NCBI GenBank assembly: GCA_947683425.1
Contig: CANTUQ010000050.1
Location: 10,098,501-10,162,500, forward strand
Source: Excoecaria cochinchinensis
Lineage: Eukaryota > Streptophyta > Magnoliopsida > Malpighiales > Euphorbiaceae
Reading direction: 5' to 3'
DNA length: 64,000 nt
The position numbers and the translations under genes are program-made. Numbering within the stretch: position 1 is the first letter of the stretch; the number at the start of each line of letters is the position of its first letter. The notes under the pieces were generated by a model. The model saw nothing but the letters and a program-made list of their open reading frames with translations. It did no database searches and was not told the origin of the DNA. Below are positions 60,001 through 64,000 of this stretch, one piece after another.

Positions 60001-61117
60001 TAAGCAAGCGTCTCGTCAGTGGTATTACAAATTTCACCAGATTATTATCTCTTATGGTTTTGAGATGAATTTGGTTGATGATTGTGTATATCACAAATTT
60101 AGTGGGAGTAAGCATATTTATTTGGTTTTATATGTTGATGACATATTGCTTGCCAGCAACGATATAGGCTTATTGCATGAAACCAAGAGATTTCTAGCTA
60201 TGAATTTTGAGATGAAAGATCTTGGAGATGCAAATTTTGTATTAGGGATCCAAATACATCGAGATCGCTCTCGAGGTACTCTTGGATTATCACAAAAGGC
60301 TTATATCGAAAAGGTTCTTAAGAGATATGGCATGCAAGATTGTAAACCAGGAGATACCCCTGTGGCTAAAGGAGACAAGTTTGGTCTTCAACAGTGCCCC
60401 AAAAATGCTTTTGAGGAGACAGAAATGCAAAAGATTCCTTATGCATCAGCAATAGGAAGTCTAATGTATGCACAAGTTTGTACGCGTCCGGATATTGCGT
60501 ACATAGTTGGAGTTTTGGGAAGATATTTAAGCAATCCAGGAATGGTTCATTGGAAACCAGCCAAACGAGTCATGCGATATCTTCAAAGAACAAAACATTT
60601 CATACTCACTTACAGGAGATCGGATAAGTTAGAGATCATTGGGTATTCAGATTCCGATTTTGCTGGGTGCCAAGATAGCATGAAATCTACATCAGGCTAT
60701 ATTTTTTTGCTTGCTGAAGGTGCTATCTCTTGGAAGAGTGCTAAGCAATCTCTTATAGCCTCTTCTACTATGGCAGCAGAGTTCATATCATGTTATGAGG
60801 CATCAAATCAAGCAATATGGCTGCGAAATTTTGTCACTGGGCTGCGAATTGTTAATGGAATTGAAAGACCACTTAAGATCTTTTGTGACAATAAGTCAGC
60901 AGTCTTGTATTCCAATAACAACAAGAGTTCGAGCAAGTCAAAGCATATAGACATTAAATTCTTGGTTGTTAAAGAAAGAGTTCAAAGTGGACAAGTGTCT
61001 ATTGAGCATATTGGTACAAACTCCATGGTTGCGGATCCGCTTACTAAAGGATTGCCACCCAAGGTCTTTAATGAGCATACTGCTCATATGGGTGTCATGT
61101 CTTTTGAGGATATTTAA
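57095..61117 (+). CDS. Gag-Pol polyprotein of the young copia element (1340 aa)
   Basis: Single frame in copia order. UBN2-type Gag (about 1-200: LTGTNFKAWQ, YTGKGNVREYIMEM); zinc knuckle CFFCGATGHQKKQC (about 231-244); protease with Asp279 in WWIDSGATTHIS; pre-integrase HKRLGH (about 419). Integrase has Asp481 (IHTDICGP), Asp544 (RSDRGGEY) and Glu590 (NGVAERRNR). RT (about 860-1110) has YVDD at 1013-1016. RNase H has Asp1186 (GYSDSDFAG) and ends with MVADPLTKGLPPK. All catalytic residues are in place with no stop or shift. The 57095 ATG serves the unspliced RNA; splicing from the LTR would add 19 residues. Replicates the element through an RNA intermediate in cytoplasmic particles. Confidence 0.96.
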   Translation: MLTGTNFKAWQESVLITLGVMDLDLALREPKPANLTAESTSEQKREMEKWERSNRISLMVIKRAIPEAFRGTTSDQVETAKVFLEDLEKRFAKNEKAETSTILAKLISMRYTGKGNVREYIMEMSNLASSLRALKLDLSEDLLVHLVLISLPAQFGQIKVSYNCQRDSWTLNELISHCVQEEDRLKQEKAPSVHLVSTSKDKKKENKKRKNKEAAETAPQKKQPKGQTKDGCFFCGATGHQKKQCTNYHAWRAKKGMLLNFVCSEVNLVSVPRHTWWIDSGATTHISVSMQGCLNCRKPNDGERYIYFGDGKSVEVEAIGTFRLLLRTGFYLDLFETFVVPSFRRNLISVSALDKFGYCCSFGNGKFSLYQNSSLVGSGSLSSYDNLYLVDTIASFNESLHVHSIGKKRKLTIENSASLWHKRLGHISKKRIERLVSDGILNPLDFTDFDMCVNCIKGKQTKVRRFDANKKTDVLELIHTDICGPFPMASWNGQTYFITFIDDFSRYGYLYLIHEKSQSLDMFKSFKTEVENQLNKGIKSVRSDRGGEYYGRYDGSGEQRPGPFAKFLEESGIVPQYTMPGSPNMNGVAERRNRTLLDMVRSMISHSTLPESLWGEALKTAAYILNRVPTKATGKTPYELWTGKKPSLKHLHIWGCPAEARPYRPNEKKLDSRTISCYFIGYSERSRGYKFYDPTSKSIFETGNARFFEDVEFAGGERFKDFVFEEEYVDIPLIAMDNNQEQIIIPDIVHDAILDQDNVIDPPIQAQGDVLEEQTLQPQEPLPLRRSTRERRNAISDDYVVFLHEHDVDIGVMENDPVNFHQAMESSNSQKWRDAMNEEIKSMKDNDVWDLVPLPEGTKPIGCKWIFKTKRDSKGNVERYKARLVAKGFTQKEGIDYKETFSPVSSKDSFRIIMALVAHFDLELHQMDVKTAFLNGDIDETIYMVQPENYVSEDTKSMVCKLKKSIYGLKQASRQWYYKFHQIIISYGFEMNLVDDCVYHKFSGSKHIYLVLYVDDILLASNDIGLLHETKRFLAMNFEMKDLGDANFVLGIQIHRDRSRGTLGLSQKAYIEKVLKRYGMQDCKPGDTPVAKGDKFGLQQCPKNAFEETEMQKIPYASAIGSLMYAQVCTRPDIAYIVGVLGRYLSNPGMVHWKPAKRVMRYLQRTKHFILTYRRSDKLEIIGYSDSDFAGCQDSMKSTSGYIFLLAEGAISWKSAKQSLIASSTMAAEFISCYEASNQAIWLRNFVTGLRIVNGIERPLKIFCDNKSAVLYSNNNKSSSKSKHIDIKFLVVKERVQSGQVSIEHIGTNSMVADPLTKGLPPKVFNEHTAHMGVMSFEDI

Positions 61118-61540
61118 TTTTAGTGGGAGTTTGTAATCTTGCTTTCTTATTATAGACACATTTTTTTGTTTTTTGGTTTATCTATATTTTTCTGCAGAAA
61201 TGAAGTTGAGTTAATCACACTTTGATTCAGCTATGGATTGATCTCACTAAGTTTATAAAGTGGACCAGTTGAAAATAGACATGTTTAGAACACATTACAT
61301 GTAATTTTCATGCTATGCATCCATACTTGATCTGTGTCATTTGGTTGTGTTTACATATGTGATCAGGGATAGATTTAGTTACAACATATAAGTAACAAAA
61401 GTTGCCTTGGTTCTATGTATGCATGATTGATGGACGAGATTGTTCAGGAATGTCTTTGGTTATGATAGTAAAGTTTAGAGCTCATATAGTTGACATATAA
61501 TTATAAGGTAATATGCTTATATATATATATATGTATAGTC

Positions 61541-61552
61541 CAAGTGGGAGAT
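61541..61552 (+). other. Polypurine tract of the young copia element
   Basis: AAGTGGGAGATT-type purine tract directly before the 3' LTR at 61553, the plus-strand primer site. Confidence 0.85.
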
Positions 61553-62018
61553 TGTTAGGATTTATGGACAAATACATTATATATATTTAGATTATAATAA
61601 TTATATGTCATAACTATCATTTAAAAGACTTGGCCTAAGTATTAAAGTGATCTAATTTAATTGAAATTAGATTGGGCCATAATAATAATAATATTATAAG
61701 TATGGGTTAAATGTATAGATACTCTTTTATAATTTCTAATTTTATGATGGGTTAAATTAGAAATAAAGGAAAATGAAAACTTTTTCAGATAAAAGGGTTA
61801 TGGTCCCCAAATTATAGGTATAGAGATATCGTCTTTCTGATTTCCCATCTGCAGAAGACAGTTTTGATCCTACCTATCAATTTGGAAGATCATACGCCGC
61901 AAAACTTCAGTATTCTCAACCGAAATCATGAATTCAGGTACGCTTCCGCTACAGATTTTATTTTCTTGATGATTTAACATGATTATTATAGCCTAGATAA
62001 ATTCTAGGGTTTCCTACA
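61553..62018 (+). repeat. 3' LTR of the young copia element
   Basis: 466 bp, one difference from the 5' LTR. It carries the same ATG + splice donor, so a transcript started here could splice into host DNA downstream. Confidence 0.97.
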
Positions 62019-62023
62019 TCTTC

Positions 62024-62090
62024 TAGTAATGATCTATTGACTATTTGTACTTGTCCAATTTATAAATAATAAATATAAATTCATATTGAA
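62024..62090 (+). pseudogene. Old Ty1/copia fragment, right part
   Basis: Continues the pre-integrase region (SSNDLLTICTCPIYK) in line with 55273 once the young element and one TCTTC copy are removed. It then fades into AT-rich DNA. Confidence 0.55.
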
Positions 62091-63517
62091 TTCAAAAAAT
62101 TAAAATATGTAACATTCAACTACACAAATTAACATCACATAACATAAAATTAAATAAAAAAATCTATCAAAATATATAAGAAAATCAATTTGTGTTGTTT
62201 TTAATTTTCGCTAGTTTTATTGTGCACGTGAGATATATATTTTCATCACAATAATTCAAATGCTACATCAGTATAATTCAGTGTTACGTGCTCTAATTTT
62301 TCAAAAATAATTTTAATTTGTATTTATTATTTACAAAATTGACGAGTATAATTGCTTAATAAATTATTGTTTTTTTTTTTTTGAAACCAATAAATCATTG
62401 TTAAAGTTTAAGTATTTAAATGAATTATGTAATGAAGTTTGAGCATCTCCATATATATTAAGTCATTTATATTCTATGTATGAAAATTTAAATAGAATAG
62501 ATAATGAGCATGATGACGTAATTTTCAAGTCTAAATAAATTTATATATATACTTTCTTCCTCAAAATTGACATAATTTTTTTTTTTACATCTAAATTTTG
62601 CAAGTGCCTTATAATATACTGTAATTTATCTATTTTTTTGTTAATTAACGAAAGTTTACTACATATGAGTTTTGAGATACACATACTACTTCTAATCAAA
62701 TATTAAATTTGCTACTGTTAAGTGAAAGAAAATAAAACAAAAAATGAAAATAGATAGGGTTAATGGAAGAAAAATAGAAAAAAAGGTCTGGAGAAAAAGA
62801 AACAAATAAAAAAATATTTGGTATCTTTTATTTTAATCACTAAATCTAAAAATATTGCTCTATGATTTTGTTGATATCATTATTTTATAATTATTATAAT
62901 TCCAATTAATATTATATACATAACTATATGTAAAAAGATTTATTAATAATTTAATAATTCAATTCACCAACTTAAGAATTCAAGTATTACTAAATGCAAA
63001 TCTAAAATCAAATCTGTGAATAATAAAATTGCAAAACTTAAGTTAATTACTAAATGCAACTAATAACCTAAAATTAAGGATAAGAAGCCCCAAAAATCCT
63101 ATCCTTTAATGCCTTTTTCATGTGTCAAGCTCATGCTTAGTACAAAAAGACAGTAAAGGAAAGGTCTATCGGTGTGATTGAGGTAATGTGTGGAAATGAA
63201 TAAAATTAAGTTTTTGTGAATTGAATTTTCCACAAGAACTTACGGATCTGATTTTGACGTGAAGCGTTTAATAGTAAAAGTTGGTGCAAAGACGAAACAT
63301 TACTTTCTAAATATTAATTTAAGAATGAAATAAAAGGTTGTAGATTTTCGTCTTAATTATTTTTATGTGTTTATTATATAAATGGTTATTAGTTTGAAAG
63401 TGAAATAACTTATATCATTGTTACTTAGATGACTAAACGAAATAGAATGTATATTACCAACCAATTTCTTCATCATTTCCCTGTCAATTTCTATTATCAA
63501 CCAATTTCTTCATTATT

Positions 63518-63559
<42 letters not shown>

Positions 63560-64000
63560 GAGTTGATTTAATTTTAACCATCGGTATTTGGAAAAATTCT
63601 CGCAATGTTATTCGAGATAGAAAATACTCATCATCAAAATTTGAAAAAAATATTGGCCACGAGTTATAAAATTTTCTGAAAAAAAAATAAACTTTTACTT
63701 GGATTTGGTCAAGTAATTTAGTTTAAGCTGCTAAGTTCAACCCTAGAAGCTGGATTAGGTAACATCCAATCAAGGAATTTAATTCAATACAAAATAATTA
63801 TTATCCTTCATTTTCACCTAGTCACGTCTCCCCCCTTTTTTTCTTTTTCTTTTAACAAAAAAAAAAAAATAATATAAAATAAAGAGCCAAAGTCTCCTCT
63901 TCCTAAAAAAACAATTAAACATGACAAGTCTCATTTGAAAAAATTAATACGATTATTATCTTATATATAAGATTTTATAACTTTATGATCACAAAAATAA
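62091..64000. other. Non-coding AT-rich region
   Basis: No open frame of note, no recognised domain, terminal repeat or RNA gene. Contains poly-A/T runs (for example 62366-62381 and 63857-63870) and the CT/AT microsatellite at 63519-63558. Confidence 0.6.
63519..63558. repeat. (CT)15(AT)5 microsatellite
   Basis: Fifteen CT units followed by five AT units. A candidate polymorphic marker site. Confidence 0.95.

Larger units (their letters stand above)
55274..62018 (+). mobile_element. Intact, young Ty1/copia retrotransposon
   Basis: 6745 bp. LTRs of 466 bp each differ at one base (about 55636: T versus C). TG...CA ends (TGTTAGG / CCTACA). Perfect 5-bp duplication TCTTC (55269-55273, 62019-62023). 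PBS for initiator tRNA-Met, a polypurine tract, and one uninterrupted 1340-residue Gag-Pol frame. It sits inside an older copia fragment. All parts needed for autonomous transposition appear present, so this is the most likely active element in the window. Confidence 0.97.

Overview
This is a piece of a plant nuclear genome, very probably a eudicot. Genes are intron-bearing, intergenic DNA is AT-rich, and there are plant-type subtilases, a plant tRNA-Asp gene and plant lineages of LTR and non-LTR retrotransposons. The species cannot be read from the sequence. Host genes are few: three intact, closely related subtilisin-like serine protease genes of the SBT1.8 type (560-3462, 19229-22044, 51097-54140, all on the minus strand) and one tRNA-Asp(GTC) at 49847-49918. 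Everything else recognisable is transposable element or duplicated non-coding sequence.

The proteases lie in three copies of one duplicated block. Units 1 and 2 are directly adjacent (junction near 18037). Unit 3 (about 49956-54390) is separated by about 20 kb of inserted DNA and is truncated upstream. Because the blocks are paralogous, one copy shows the empty site for an insertion in another. This allows exact element boundaries: a degenerate Sirevirus (Ty1/copia) at 5121-14421, a non-autonomous hAT element at 15406-17828 with a CACTA element nested in it (15477-17215), and a PIF/Harbinger element at 23713-27916. A fossil Ty3/gypsy integrase is shared by units 1 and 2, so it predates their duplication.

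The 20 kb spacer holds a MITE-like element split by a 10.2 kb Tat-type Ty3/gypsy element (29660-39822, minus strand), a possible solo LTR, and a full-length L1-type LINE (43272-48629, minus strand). The gypsy element carries a degenerate antisense gene with its own TATA box, intron-like breaks and polyA signal, and an array of hairpin-forming repeats. The tRNA gene sits next to a 27-bp repeat array at the end of this spacer.

Right of unit 3, an old copia fragment (54613-55273 and 62024-62090) is interrupted by an intact, apparently very young Ty1/copia element (55274-62018). That element has two 466-bp LTRs differing at one base and a full 1340-residue Gag-Pol frame. A start codon inside its LTR and a predicted 1.39 kb leader intron would add 19 in-frame residues to Gag. 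The last 1.9 kb has no recognisable gene.

The proteases are probably secreted enzymes expressed independently. The transposons are linked to them only by insertion history. The best leads are the LTR-encoded start and leader intron of the young copia element, the antisense gene and hairpin array of the gypsy element, and active-site-proximal divergence among the three proteases.
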